64,000 bases of DNA from Aldehydirespirator sp965116965 (GCA_965116965.1 OZ220743.1:2108001-2172000), one strand, 5' to 3'; positions 43,792 to 52,686 are shown, counted from the stretch's first letter. Notes: a model not told the origin generated them from the sequence alone. Translations and numbers: made by a program.

Positions 43792-44545
43792 CACGCGGCG
43801 CTCTCCTGGACTTCCCGAGGTTTGGGAGAAGGTCGCGCAGATGCTCGACGGGCGCTTGGTCATCGCCCACAACACCGCCTTCGACCTGTCGGTGCTGCGC
43901 AGGAGCGCCGAGCACCACGGCTATGAGCCGGACCCGTTCTCGTTCGCCTGTACCTACCGGATCGCTCGCTCAGCGATGCCCGACGCAATGTCGTGGTCGC
44001 TCGATGTGCTCGCCAACGAGTTCGGTATCCCCCTGTCGCATCACGACCCGCTGTCGGACGCCCACGCCGCAGGGCTGTTGTGGTTAGCGCTACCACAGCG
44101 GTTCGGCACCACCCACGCGGAGCTGCTCGCCTCGCTCGGGTATCGCCTCGGATACTGCCACCTGGCCGGCTACAGGCCGTTCTCGAACGCAGCAGCTTCG
44201 TCGTCAGGGTCACCAAAGTCGTTCAGCGCCAAGGACTTCACACCGAACGGCGAACCTGACCCGGAGGGTCTGCTGTTCTCCAAGAGGGTCGTATTCACAG
44301 GCACCCTGGAGTCCATGCCGCGCCGCGAGGCGTTCCAAGCGGCGGTGGATGCCGGGGCCAAGCCGTCACAGTCGGTGAGCAAGCGAACTGACTACCTCGT
44401 CTTGGGGGTGACCGACCTGCGCAAGGTGGGTGAGACGGGTCGTAGCAGCAAGCACCGCAAGGCCCTCGCTCTCGCCGCTGAAGGCAGCCCCGTCGAGATC
44501 ATCGACGAGGACCAGTTCGTCTGCCTGCTCGCCGGGACGATCTAA
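43792..44545 (+). pseudogene. DEDDh exonuclease-BRCT protein, C-terminal part
   Basis: Continues the exonuclease: RLVIAHNTAFDLSVLRRSAE (second motif) and LSHHDPLSDAHAAGLLW (Hx4D motif) complete the DEDDh site. After a ~40-residue linker a BRCT domain follows (LLFSKRVVFTGTLESMPRRE, then SVSKRTDYLVLG and IIDEDQFVCLL). Such exonuclease-BRCT fusions process DNA ends. Its coupling to the type ISP gene suggests a third component of that locus. Confidence 0.85.
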
Positions 44546-44676
44546 GTGACGATCATGCAGCGTCACCGCCAGAGTTCAACTGATGTCTAGAGAGCGCGGA
44601 CCTCGTGTCGGCAGCCATGAAGGCGGGGGAGAAGAGGACACATCGGTCTCGCACCAAACCCCTTGGTAGTTGAACG

Positions 44677-44705
44677 TTGCACACTGTGGCTATTCCACTT
44701 ATAAT
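44677..44705 (+). promoter_or_regulatory. Strong sigma-70-type promoter
   Basis: TTGCAC (44677-44682), a 17-base spacer and TATAAT (44700-44705), then six bases to the ATG at 44712. It is the best consensus promoter in the window and gives a leaderless mRNA for the two-gene operon that follows. Confidence 0.8.
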
Positions 44706-44711
44706 ATAAGC

Positions 44712-45323
44712 ATGATTGTCACACCATCGCCGTCCGAGGTGGTGCCGCTGCTCGACGCGAGCCTGCCTGAGATCCGGCAGGCGCTGCTCGGCGGCATCGA
44801 CTTCGCCAACGACATCCAACCAGAACCCGAGAACCGGGACCGGTGGTACTGGGCGCACTCAGCCCGCTACCGGGCGCGGCGAGCGCTCGAGGCGAGCTCT
44901 GCGGGCGCACAGAGCTGGGAGCTGATCGCCGGTGTCCCCAACTCCGGCATCCACGTCTGCCTCGGCGGGCTGCACGTCGTGCGCGTCCTGCGCTCGGCCG
45001 AAGGAACCACACCCGCTCCCGGACACACCCGCAGGCGCCGCGAAGCCTGGCAGCAGTTCCGGCTCCAGTTCCCGATCGACGACGAGACCGAAGGGCTACC
45101 GCCTCTCGATCTGGTCCTCGACTGGACCACCGACGACACCGACGCCCTCACGATGCATCTTGGGATGCCGCTGGGAGTCTGGACCCACGGCAAGCCGCCG
45201 ATACTGGAGTGGCGGGTGCTGCTTCCATACACCGACGACCTCGAAGGCCTCGCCTTCGAAGGCGCCGACGACGATGTACCCGTGCTCCTGCGAGTCGATG
45301 ACACCGAGGCAGAGGCACTGTGA
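44712..45323 (+). CDS. Hypothetical protein, first gene of an XRE/ImmA operon
   Basis: 203 residues (MIVTPSPSEVVPLLDASLPE). I do not recognise the family. It has no signal peptide or membrane segment; the middle is basic (RRRREAWQQFRLQFPID) and the C-terminal half is acidic with repeated Asp/Glu. The stop overlaps the GTG of the XRE/ImmA gene (45320-45323). Genes in this position are frequently the toxin or target of an XRE-ImmA partner, which is inference here. Confidence 0.65.
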   Translation: MIVTPSPSEVVPLLDASLPEIRQALLGGIDFANDIQPEPENRDRWYWAHSARYRARRALEASSAGAQSWELIAGVPNSGIHVCLGGLHVVRVLRSAEGTTPAPGHTRRRREAWQQFRLQFPIDDETEGLPPLDLVLDWTTDDTDALTMHLGMPLGVWTHGKPPILEWRVLLPYTDDLEGLAFEGADDDVPVLLRVDDTEAEAL

Positions 45324-46339
45324 TAGGCGAACGCGTCCGTTTGGTCCGCGAGTACTTGTCCATGACACAACGAGGTCTCGCCGAAGCCGCTCATGTGACC
45401 CAGCCTGCGATCTCCCAGATCGAAAAGGGAGGACCGGTCACCGACGAGACGCTCCGAGCCATCGCAGCGGCAACCGGCTATGACACGGCCTTCTTCCGAC
45501 GTGGAGCCCTGCCGGACCTGCCCGAGTTGAGCCTGCGGTACCGAAAGCGCGCCTCGTCCCGGCGCAGCGACGACAAGCGCGTGCGGGCCCATTGCCGCCA
45601 AGGGATAGAGCTCATCGGCCAGATTGAGCAACAAGCCCAACTGCCGCCCGTTGCCCTGGACCCCACCCACGGCGATGTCGACGATGACGGCATCGAGACA
45701 CTCGCCGTCTCGATCCGCCACCAACTCGGAATCGGTCCCGATGACCCCGTGCCCAACGTCATGAGAGCCATCGAACGCGGCGGCATCGTCGTGTTCGGCG
45801 CCTCGGTCAACCTGGACAAACATGACGCCGCATCGGTGTGGCCGAACTTCCCAATCGGACGACCCGTCGTGTGTTACACCCGCGGCTGGCCCGGAGACCG
45901 ACAGCGCCTCAGCATTGCGCATGAAGTAGGCCACCTCGTGCTGCATCAGACACGCACAGTCGAAGCCGACCGCGCCGAGACCGAGGCCTTCCGCTTCGGT
46001 GCAGCCTTCCTGATCCCGAAAGAAGCGGCCATCGAAGCCATCGAAGCACCGGTGACACTCCGCAGCCTCGCATGGGCAAAGTCAAAATGGGGCATCTCCA
46101 TAGCCGCCCTCATCCGGCGCGGCCACGACCTACGCATTATCGACACACGCCGCTACCAGTCGCTGATGAAGCAACTCTCAGCCCGCGGCTGGCGCAAGAA
46201 AGAACCGGTCAACGTCCCGGAAGAACAGCCCGCGCTCCTGCCGAAGATGCTCCGCCTCACCTACGGAACCGACCGGCCCGCCGCCGTAGCAACCAGCACT
46301 GGGCTGAGTCCGCTCGCCATCCGCGATCTCATCGCCTGA
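45320..46339 (+). CDS. XRE-HTH regulator with ImmA/IrrE metallopeptidase domain
   Basis: 339 residues. An XRE HTH occupies residues ~1-55 (MTQRGLAEAAHVTQPAISQI) and a zinc peptidase domain has LSIAHEVGHLVLHQ (HExxH) with downstream EAFRFGAAFLIP. ImmA/IrrE proteins cleave repressors or, in toxin-antitoxin loci, act as antitoxins. The C-terminus adds ~60 residues of unknown type. Translation is coupled to the gene upstream. Confidence 0.85.
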   Translation: MIGERVRLVREYLSMTQRGLAEAAHVTQPAISQIEKGGPVTDETLRAIAAATGYDTAFFRRGALPDLPELSLRYRKRASSRRSDDKRVRAHCRQGIELIGQIEQQAQLPPVALDPTHGDVDDDGIETLAVSIRHQLGIGPDDPVPNVMRAIERGGIVVFGASVNLDKHDAASVWPNFPIGRPVVCYTRGWPGDRQRLSIAHEVGHLVLHQTRTVEADRAETEAFRFGAAFLIPKEAAIEAIEAPVTLRSLAWAKSKWGISIAALIRRGHDLRIIDTRRYQSLMKQLSARGWRKKEPVNVPEEQPALLPKMLRLTYGTDRPAAVATSTGLSPLAIRDLIA

Positions 46340-46357
46340 TCTCTCGTCGAGGCATCC

Positions 46358-46636
46358 ATGACACAGACCACGACCTCGCGCCGGAGAATCGGCGCAATCG
46401 GACTATACGGATCCCAGATCCAATCGGTCTCTGCCCTCTGTGGCACATTGAGGCCGGCGAGCACGTCGTCTGAACTTGCGTGCGACGCCTACCCGAATGG
46501 CATCCCCGACGAGATCCTGGACAACGAGGTCGACGATCGCAAAGCAGTTGAGGGCAACAAGGGTCTGCGATTCAAGCCAATCCGGGCATTCATCGACGGC
46601 GACATTTGCCGGATGATGTTCGGACTCTCGACGTGA
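46358..46636 (+). CDS. Small hypothetical protein
   Basis: 92 residues. The central part (SSELACDAYPNGIPDEILDN, then EVDDRKAVEGNKGLRFKPI) looks like a conserved small domain: acidic helix, then a GLRF segment. The first 35 residues are less convincing. It begins 18 bases after the XRE/ImmA stop. No function assigned. Confidence 0.5.
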   Translation: MTQTTTSRRRIGAIGLYGSQIQSVSALCGTLRPASTSSELACDAYPNGIPDEILDNEVDDRKAVEGNKGLRFKPIRAFIDGDICRMMFGLST

Positions 46637-46690
46637 CCTACGAGCGGGAAGTATCTCGCGTGGCGGCCCGCTAGCGAGAGGGAGATCACT

Positions 46691-47818
46691 GTGGGTTGGC
46701 GTTCTTGGAGAGACCAGCGCCAGGCGATGAAGGTGGCGTTCCCGCTCAGCATGCGATCTGTGCGGCGCTATCGGCGGGCCCGCGGAATACCGGACCTTCC
46801 AGGCATCTGGCACACTCCGAGAAGGTTCTACGGCATGGCGCAAGAAAGCGTCATAGAACACGACGACGGGTGGTCAGTGACGACAGCGGATCCCGGTCAC
46901 AAGTTCATCGCCTGGGAGATGGCGGTGCGCTATGAAGCGGCCAGCAGCGAAGCCAGACTGCACTACACCCAGCTGTGCGACGGGCCGGCTGAAGAGGAGT
47001 ATCGCGAACGCGTTCGGCGCATCGTGTCCTGTTTGGCCGAGATGAGCCGCCTATCTGAGATCGAACAGGCGGTGAAGCCCATGTTCCCGGGGGATCCAGA
47101 GGCGATCCGTCCGCTGGTTCTGTGCCCACGCCCACGCTTCGAGGATCCGCCTCCTGAGCCGCGCCTCGAGAAGCTGGCCATCCAACACCTTGCTGAAATC
47201 GTTCCGACGCTCCGCAAGGTGATCGCGCTCCAGAAACAGCAAGCTCCGTTTCAGCCCGAGGCGCTGTCGTTGTTGCTGCAAGCAGACGAGACGATCCCAG
47301 GCGCAGGCATGCGCCACAGCGTCCTCATGGGGTCCCGCAACTACGCGTATCCCTTCGACGCCGAGTATGAGGCCGTGCTGCGTCCTCTGCGTTATGCGTT
47401 GGCCGAACTGGGTCAGGCCTATCTTCGAGCGACATCGTCCCGCTATGCGGTCCAGACCGCTGGCGGCCATCTCGAGGGTTGCATGAAGATCGTCTGCGGC
47501 AAGAGGCACCACGGCAGACCCCTCGGCGCGCTGCTGCGGTGCGCTGAGGCCCAGAAGCGACTTGGCGCTGATGCGCTGGGCGCCATGATCGACTTCACCG
47601 ACATCGGAGTGAACCCAGCGAAGCACGACTACGCCAACGATCGAGGCCCTGTCCCCCTGTTCGTATTCGACGATGCGCTGTACGCGCACTTTCTGGCCAG
47701 ACGCTTTGGGGCCACCGCGCTAGAAGCCGTTGGCAAAGTCCATCTCGCTGTGGACGCGGCCGAACAAGCCGCCGAGAAGCAGGCGTACTTCCGAGGGGAT
47801 CCTCTGACGGTGCCCTAG
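46691..47818 (+). CDS. Hypothetical protein
   Basis: 375 residues, GTG start after GAGAGGGAG (46676-46684). Largely helical; the C-terminal third has SSRYAVQTAGGHLEGCMKIV, then DFTDIGVNPAKHDYANDRGP and LFVFDDALYAHFLARRFG. The NxxKHx motif recalls some HEPN-like or abortive-infection proteins, but the match is too short to assign. No signal peptide or membrane segment. Confidence 0.6.
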   Translation: MGWRSWRDQRQAMKVAFPLSMRSVRRYRRARGIPDLPGIWHTPRRFYGMAQESVIEHDDGWSVTTADPGHKFIAWEMAVRYEAASSEARLHYTQLCDGPAEEEYRERVRRIVSCLAEMSRLSEIEQAVKPMFPGDPEAIRPLVLCPRPRFEDPPPEPRLEKLAIQHLAEIVPTLRKVIALQKQQAPFQPEALSLLLQADETIPGAGMRHSVLMGSRNYAYPFDAEYEAVLRPLRYALAELGQAYLRATSSRYAVQTAGGHLEGCMKIVCGKRHHGRPLGALLRCAEAQKRLGADALGAMIDFTDIGVNPAKHDYANDRGPVPLFVFDDALYAHFLARRFGATALEAVGKVHLAVDAAEQAAEKQAYFRGDPLTVP

Positions 47819-47996
47819 CGCACACATCCCCCAACACCAGGCGCCTGCTGTTGCAGACGGCGCTGCGGATCGCTCACTCGACTTCGCGGCGGCTTGGCCT
47901 CGTGGCTGGCCCGTCCTGGCTGTCGGGGGTCGGCATCGCTGGCATCGATCATGGACCGGGCGGTCGTTCACCTGCCCCGGGCAACGGTTCAGTCAT

Positions 47997-50900
47997 CTAC
48001 AGGCGGGGACCGTAGTGGGCGACGAGTGTTCCCATGATCTGTTGGCCTCGCAAGGTGAGCAGGTCCATTTCAGTGGCGCTGAGAGCGCTCAGGTCGGTCT
48101 TGAATCTGGTCACTTGTTCGCGCGGGACGAGGTTCGGCACGGGCAATGGGAGATTGTCATCGTCCATGCCCAGCATCGCTACGACGAACCCCTTGACAGG
48201 GCCTTGCTGGTTGTTGAGATCGAACAGCTTCGATCTGTCGGAGTCCTGGGCTTTGCGGTACGTGGAATCAAAGGACTGCTTGACGCGGCCGGCGTACCAA
48301 TATGGGCGGCTGGCGCCGTCGAAGAGCCCACGGCCGGCGTCGCAGGCGATGATCCAGTCGTGGGGGTCGAACACGTTGGTGCTGATGTGGCGGCTGCGGC
48401 CCGGCAGCAGCGCCGATGTGCCGAGATTGTCGTAGACGCCGCCGTCGGTGAGGATGACTCTCTGTTCGTGCTCGCGGCCGTCCCGATCCACGAATGTCTC
48501 GGTGAGGTCGTAGGCGGGGAACGCGAGCGGATGAGCGGCTGAGGCTGCGGCTGCTTGAGCGACTCGGACGCGGTTGTGCTTGATGATTCCGTGCCGCCAG
48601 GTTCCGCTTTCTTTGTTGCCGAAGCGGAAAGCGGATCCGGTGCGCAGATCACAGGAGTTGATGATCACGTCGAGTCCCTCACGGGCAACGTCGGTGATGT
48701 CCGCGTCAACGATGTGGCTGGTGATGGCTGCTTCGAACGCGTGGATCGAGCTTGTAGTCCTGGGGCGTGGGCCGCCTTGGGCAAACACTGCGTTGGGGGC
48801 GCTGCGCAGTCCTGCTGTGAGGGTCGTGGCGGTCGCTTTGGCCAGCCGGCGCGGCGAGAACCACTTGGTGATGATGGGTCTCCACAGGCCGCGGCGCAGG
48901 ATCGCTGCGAGAGTGTCATCGAAGTCGTCGAAGTTGAGGTCGGTGTAGGCCCACAGGGCAGTGACCAGCGAGCCGCCGGAGACGCCGGAGACTGTGGCGA
49001 CTTGTTCGAGCAGACCTCGGTCATGGAGCGCACGCAAGCACCCGAGGTGAAACGCTGCGGCGCGTAGGCCACCGCCAGAGAGGGCTAGCCCGATGCGGCC
49101 GACTGCGGTGTTGTCGCAGCGGACCGGTGAGGGCTTCGTCGGCGGCCAGTGGGTGGTGTTGTTGGGGGGTCTGGTATCGAACAGGTAGGCGTTCCAGATG
49201 TTGCCGACGGGGCTGCCACCGGCGATGAGCAGCAACTGTTGGGGCAGGGGCCGTTCGCGTTGCCCGGTGAGGGTTCTCATTCCCTGGTAGTCGGTTGGGC
49301 TCGCTGCGGGGCTGCTGTCGGGGTGGGTGTGCCACATCCCGATCGGGCGGTGCGTCCCGCGGCTGAGTTTGCTAAGGGCGTCGGAGGCTGCGTCTACTCC
49401 GCTGGTTCCGCAGATGAATCCAGTGGGCGATGGGTCGCTGTCAGGAGGCGGGCCCATGGCCGCGGTCACCGAGATCGTTCGGGTTGCGTTGTCGATCTCG
49501 CCGAAGAGGATCCCGCCTGTCTCGTCGCCGGGGGAGTCTCGGGCGCATCGGTTGATCCAGGCGAGAAGTTCGACCATGACGTGGTGTTCGATCTGCACTG
49601 TGAAGCCCCCGCCGGCGACTTCCAGCTCGATTGGATTGGCGACGTCGCGGGTTTCGCTTCGTGCGATGCCGCCCAGCGTGGCATCGGGCAGTTCGAGCAT
49701 CGTCCAGGATCCCTCGGCTCTGCTCCTGAGTGCTGTGCCGGCAGAGCGTGCGAGCGCTGCCACGATTGCGGCCACATCTGCGTCGGCTCCCACGAAGGTG
49801 GGCGCAGAGCAGCCTGGTTCGGGCAAGAACAGGTCGCTGCGTGGAGGGTTGGGCCAGAACTCGTCGGCGAAGGTCTTGAGTCTCATGGCGGCAGTGGCCG
49901 TGAGCTTGGCGTGGCGGGCGAGCCGCGGTGGCCCTCCGATGTTGTTTGGTGCCGCCACGGTGAGAAGGCCACGGTCGCCGTGGTGTCCCAGCAGCATCCT
50001 GATCATCCACGGCCTCGTAGACACGGTCGGGCGCACTGTCTCAAGTCGTTTGGCGACTGTCTCGTTGGCGGTCGCGTCGATGATGATGTCGTGCTGCCAG
50101 ATCAGCGACGATGAATCTCCGGCGAGCACCACAGCGTCGGTGGGACACTGCACGAGATTCAGTTGCGGGTTGATCCGCAGCAGACGGTGGGCCAACGCAC
50201 GCGGTTTCGGTGCGGTCAGGTCGCTCTCGTCGTAGATCTGTCGCGTGAGGTTGCCTGTGGACACTCTGGAATGATCGACCAGAGACAGTTCGGTCACGCC
50301 GATACGAACCAGATGCTCGGCTAGGTGGCTGCCGATGGCGCCGCATCCCAACAGAGCGACGCTGCGTCCGGTGAACTCGGTGACGGGGGATGTCCCGTCT
50401 CGGGGTCGGGTGACTTCGGGGCGTGCTTCATCGACCGGGCACCAGTCGATTCTCGCCGTCTCAGCCCAACGACTGAGCGCTGCGGGCAGTTCATCGGAGT
50501 GTTCCTGCGTTCCGATGGCGTCAGATGCCTCCAGTTGAGCTGATCGCAGTCGCCTGGTGCCCTGGTCGCTGACATGCCATATGGCGAGGTGCTGATGGCG
50601 TTCCCCTGCTCTGATGCCGCGCATTGGCGTGCCGATGACGACCAGCAGCGGCGCATGGTCGCTGTTGTGGCGTGCCGCGGCCTGCACCAGGGACAACAGT
50701 TGCTGCTTCATGATCCCGCACGACTCGAGTTCTTCGAAGAACGGGCCAAGCCGCGTCGGGTACTGGTATGGCAGCTCGCGATGCGACAACACCACCGCAG
50801 CTACATCGTCGTCGCAGCCGATGGCGTTGTTGTCCGTGTCGAGCCATCCGCGAAGGTCGACGCGAGTGTTGCTGTGCACGGTGATCGGCGCGTATCCGAA

Positions 50901-51392
50901 CCAAGGCGCGTCGGTCGGGCGAGGGGTGTCGTCACGCACGACGACGGTCAGGTAGTTCCCGAAGCTGGGTGCGTAGGGTGGGTGCAGGGGAGCGGCTGCC
51001 GGGTCCAGGTCGTCAATGGCAGCGCGCTTGAGCCATTCCACCAGCCGCTCGACAAGTCCGTACATGCCGTCGCTGGGATCCCATTCGACGTCGGGAGCCA
51101 GATACAGACACAAATGCGACCCGAAGTTCACATGGGGCCTGAGCTCCCAACGCCGGTGCGGCACCTGAACGCTTGGGACCTGCCACGGGTAGTTCGACGA
51201 GACCTCGACGTTGAACCGTTCTCGGGGCCGGAATCTAATCCCGTTGGCCTCATGCGGGAACTTGGTGTCGATGGACAACTCGACAACCAGGCGCCCGCGT
51301 GAGCGCCGGTGCTGGATCAGCTCGATGCTGCCTCCGGCTTCCGTTATGAAGCGCAGCTCATCGAGGGCCTGCTGTTGCCCGCCGCTCAGCAC
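47997..51392 (-). CDS. E2 - E1 - JAB - patatin fusion protein
   Basis: 1131 residues in one chain. Residues 1-135: E2/UBC-like (VEVSSNYPWQVPSVQVPHRR, RPHVNFGSHLCLYLAPDVEW; candidate catalytic C95). About 340-560: E1/ThiF-like (VALLGCGAIGSHLAEHLVRI, VDHSRVSTGNLTRQIY; candidate catalytic C528 in PGCSAPTF). About 595-740: JAB/MPN peptidase with ETGGILFGEI and MWHTHPDSSPAASPTD (JAMM metal ligands). About 765-1131: patatin phospholipase with LALSGGGLRAAAFHLG, GVSGGS (nucleophile S805) and LTDGGVYDN (D983). Separate Cap2 (E1-E2), Cap3 (JAB) and CapV (patatin) proteins are known from CBASS; all four parts in one polypeptide, with no CD-NTase gene nearby, is unusual. The start overlaps the metallo-beta-lactamase gene by seven bases. 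Confidence 0.9.
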   Translation of the reverse strand: MLSGGQQQALDELRFITEAGGSIELIQHRRSRGRLVVELSIDTKFPHEANGIRFRPRERFNVEVSSNYPWQVPSVQVPHRRWELRPHVNFGSHLCLYLAPDVEWDPSDGMYGLVERLVEWLKRAAIDDLDPAAAPLHPPYAPSFGNYLTVVVRDDTPRPTDAPWFGYAPITVHSNTRVDLRGWLDTDNNAIGCDDDVAAVVLSHRELPYQYPTRLGPFFEELESCGIMKQQLLSLVQAAARHNSDHAPLLVVIGTPMRGIRAGERHQHLAIWHVSDQGTRRLRSAQLEASDAIGTQEHSDELPAALSRWAETARIDWCPVDEARPEVTRPRDGTSPVTEFTGRSVALLGCGAIGSHLAEHLVRIGVTELSLVDHSRVSTGNLTRQIYDESDLTAPKPRALAHRLLRINPQLNLVQCPTDAVVLAGDSSSLIWQHDIIIDATANETVAKRLETVRPTVSTRPWMIRMLLGHHGDRGLLTVAAPNNIGGPPRLARHAKLTATAAMRLKTFADEFWPNPPRSDLFLPEPGCSAPTFVGADADVAAIVAALARSAGTALRSRAEGSWTMLELPDATLGGIARSETRDVANPIELEVAGGGFTVQIEHHVMVELLAWINRCARDSPGDETGGILFGEIDNATRTISVTAAMGPPPDSDPSPTGFICGTSGVDAASDALSKLSRGTHRPIGMWHTHPDSSPAASPTDYQGMRTLTGQRERPLPQQLLLIAGGSPVGNIWNAYLFDTRPPNNTTHWPPTKPSPVRCDNTAVGRIGLALSGGGLRAAAFHLGCLRALHDRGLLEQVATVSGVSGGSLVTALWAYTDLNFDDFDDTLAAILRRGLWRPIITKWFSPRRLAKATATTLTAGLRSAPNAVFAQGGPRPRTTSSIHAFEAAITSHIVDADITDVAREGLDVIINSCDLRTGSAFRFGNKESGTWRHGIIKHNRVRVAQAAAASAAHPLAFPAYDLTETFVDRDGREHEQRVILTDGGVYDNLGTSALLPGRSRHISTNVFDPHDWIIACDAGRGLFDGASRPYWYAGRVKQSFDSTYRKAQDSDRSKLFDLNNQQGPVKGFVVAMLGMDDDNLPLPVPNLVPREQVTRFKTDLSALSATEMDLLTLRGQQIMGTLVAHYGPRL

Positions 51393-52540
51393 TCACCGTA
51401 CCCGACAGGCTTGGACGACGGCTTGTCGCCGCCACGAGCTCCTCTCACTTGCGCCGGTGCTGCGGTGCCAACGACGGGCAATGCGCCTAGGAAGCGGGCA
51501 CCTGTCGCTGAGGACTTGAAGATCAGCGGGTGCGGGTTGCGCTCGTTGGGGTGCTCGCCGCTGCAAAGGAACGTGTCACAGATCTCTTCGTATCGCGCCT
51601 TGGCCTTGGCGTGGGGCGGGTTGTCTCCCGGCGAGTTAGAAGCCGGGATTGGCCCCGAACTCGACACGATCCACCCCTTGGAGGCCTTGGCGTACTCGAT
51701 GAGGTCGAGCACGTCTCGACGCAGCACGTCCTGGCCGTTCTCTCGTTCGTACATGACGCCCTTGGAGCAGTGGTGCGGCGCCAAGAACACGTCCCACTCC
51801 TTGTCTGAGCGGTTCTGTGTGTACTTGAAGATCTGCTTGACGGGCCCGTAGTCGAGATCGCCAAGCAGCAGAGCACGCAACCCGCCCGGCTTGAGCGTCA
51901 CGTGCAGGCCGATGCTGGTGCGGTTCCGCTCGGAGTCCTCCATGTAGTCCTTGAATGGGCTGTGCACGAAGATCCGCAGCAGCCGTCCGAGGTCCCGGCC
52001 GTCCACGGCATGCACCGTCGTCCCAGCCGGCGATACCACACTGGCCGGAAGCGCCTTGAAGTCTCCTTGGAGGCTGTTGTGGTAGCCGATGACCCGGAGC
52101 CGGTCGCCGCTGCCGGCGGCGGCTTCTCGGTGGGCGTTGCGCTTGACACGTCGCAGCGCCTCGTCGCGAAGCGCTCGGGCGTCCTCGCTCAACTCCTTGG
52201 GATCCTCGTTGTCGATGTCGGCGATCAGCCGAGGGGTGAACCACAACTCGCCGATCAACACATTGTGATCCTCCAGAAGCTCCTTGAAGCCCTGGCAGTG
52301 GTCCTTGTCGGCGTGGGTCGCCACGAACGCCGCCAGATAGCGCTTGCCGTTCATCAACGGCAGGCACTCGACCAGTTCGTCTACGACCGGCCACCGCGGG
52401 TCGTCGTCGCTCTTCGCCGCCTCAAGATGGTTGAGGTCGACCTGGATGATGATGTCGCGATTGACCAGCACGGTCGTACTATCGCCGGCGCCCACCGGCC
52501 AGAACACCAAGCCCTGATCAGGCAGTTCCGTTCTCTTCAT
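51386..52540 (-). CDS. Metallo-beta-lactamase-fold protein
   Basis: 384 residues from ATG 52540 (GGAGG ten bases upstream). FWPVGAGDSTTVLVNRDIII begins the fold; FVATHADKDHCQG gives the HxDxDH metal motif (H76-H81), LLLGDLDYG a further Asp, and FLAPHHCSKG a late His. The pattern is closest to ComEC-like/MBL hydrolases with nuclease potential. It is the first gene of the operon with the E2-E1-JAB-patatin fusion; MBL proteins have been noted beside prokaryotic E1/E2/JAB clusters. Substrate unknown. Confidence 0.85.
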   Translation of the reverse strand: MKRTELPDQGLVFWPVGAGDSTTVLVNRDIIIQVDLNHLEAAKSDDDPRWPVVDELVECLPLMNGKRYLAAFVATHADKDHCQGFKELLEDHNVLIGELWFTPRLIADIDNEDPKELSEDARALRDEALRRVKRNAHREAAAGSGDRLRVIGYHNSLQGDFKALPASVVSPAGTTVHAVDGRDLGRLLRIFVHSPFKDYMEDSERNRTSIGLHVTLKPGGLRALLLGDLDYGPVKQIFKYTQNRSDKEWDVFLAPHHCSKGVMYERENGQDVLRRDVLDLIEYAKASKGWIVSSSGPIPASNSPGDNPPHAKAKARYEEICDTFLCSGEHPNERNPHPLIFKSSATGARFLGALPVVGTAAPAQVRGARGGDKPSSKPVGYGEC

Positions 52541-52631
52541 CTTCGTGATACCTCCAACCTGTCGCTCATTTCGTTGTCTGTCAGGAGCGGTCCTTCAGCG
52601 GATGCCCTCGGTGCTAGATGCCCACCGACCC

Positions 52632-52686
52632 GTAGAGATCACTCACACTGACCCTGAGATACTCAGGAACACTCGGATAATCTCAG
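52632..52686 (-). promoter_or_regulatory. Repeated operator-like sites upstream of the MBL-fusion operon
   Basis: A perfect palindrome CTGAG-ATA-CTCAG (52654-52666) is flanked at ~20-base intervals by GAGATCACTCAC (52635-52646) and CGGATAATCTCAG (52674-52686), which resemble its half-sites. It lies 92-146 bases upstream of the MBL start. No regulator gene is obvious. The remaining bases to 52915 show no gene. Confidence 0.4.

Noticed and set aside
47997..52540. Standard CBASS operon
   Set aside because: No CD-NTase gene was found; the nucleotidyltransferases in the window are of AbiEii/MNT type and lie far away.
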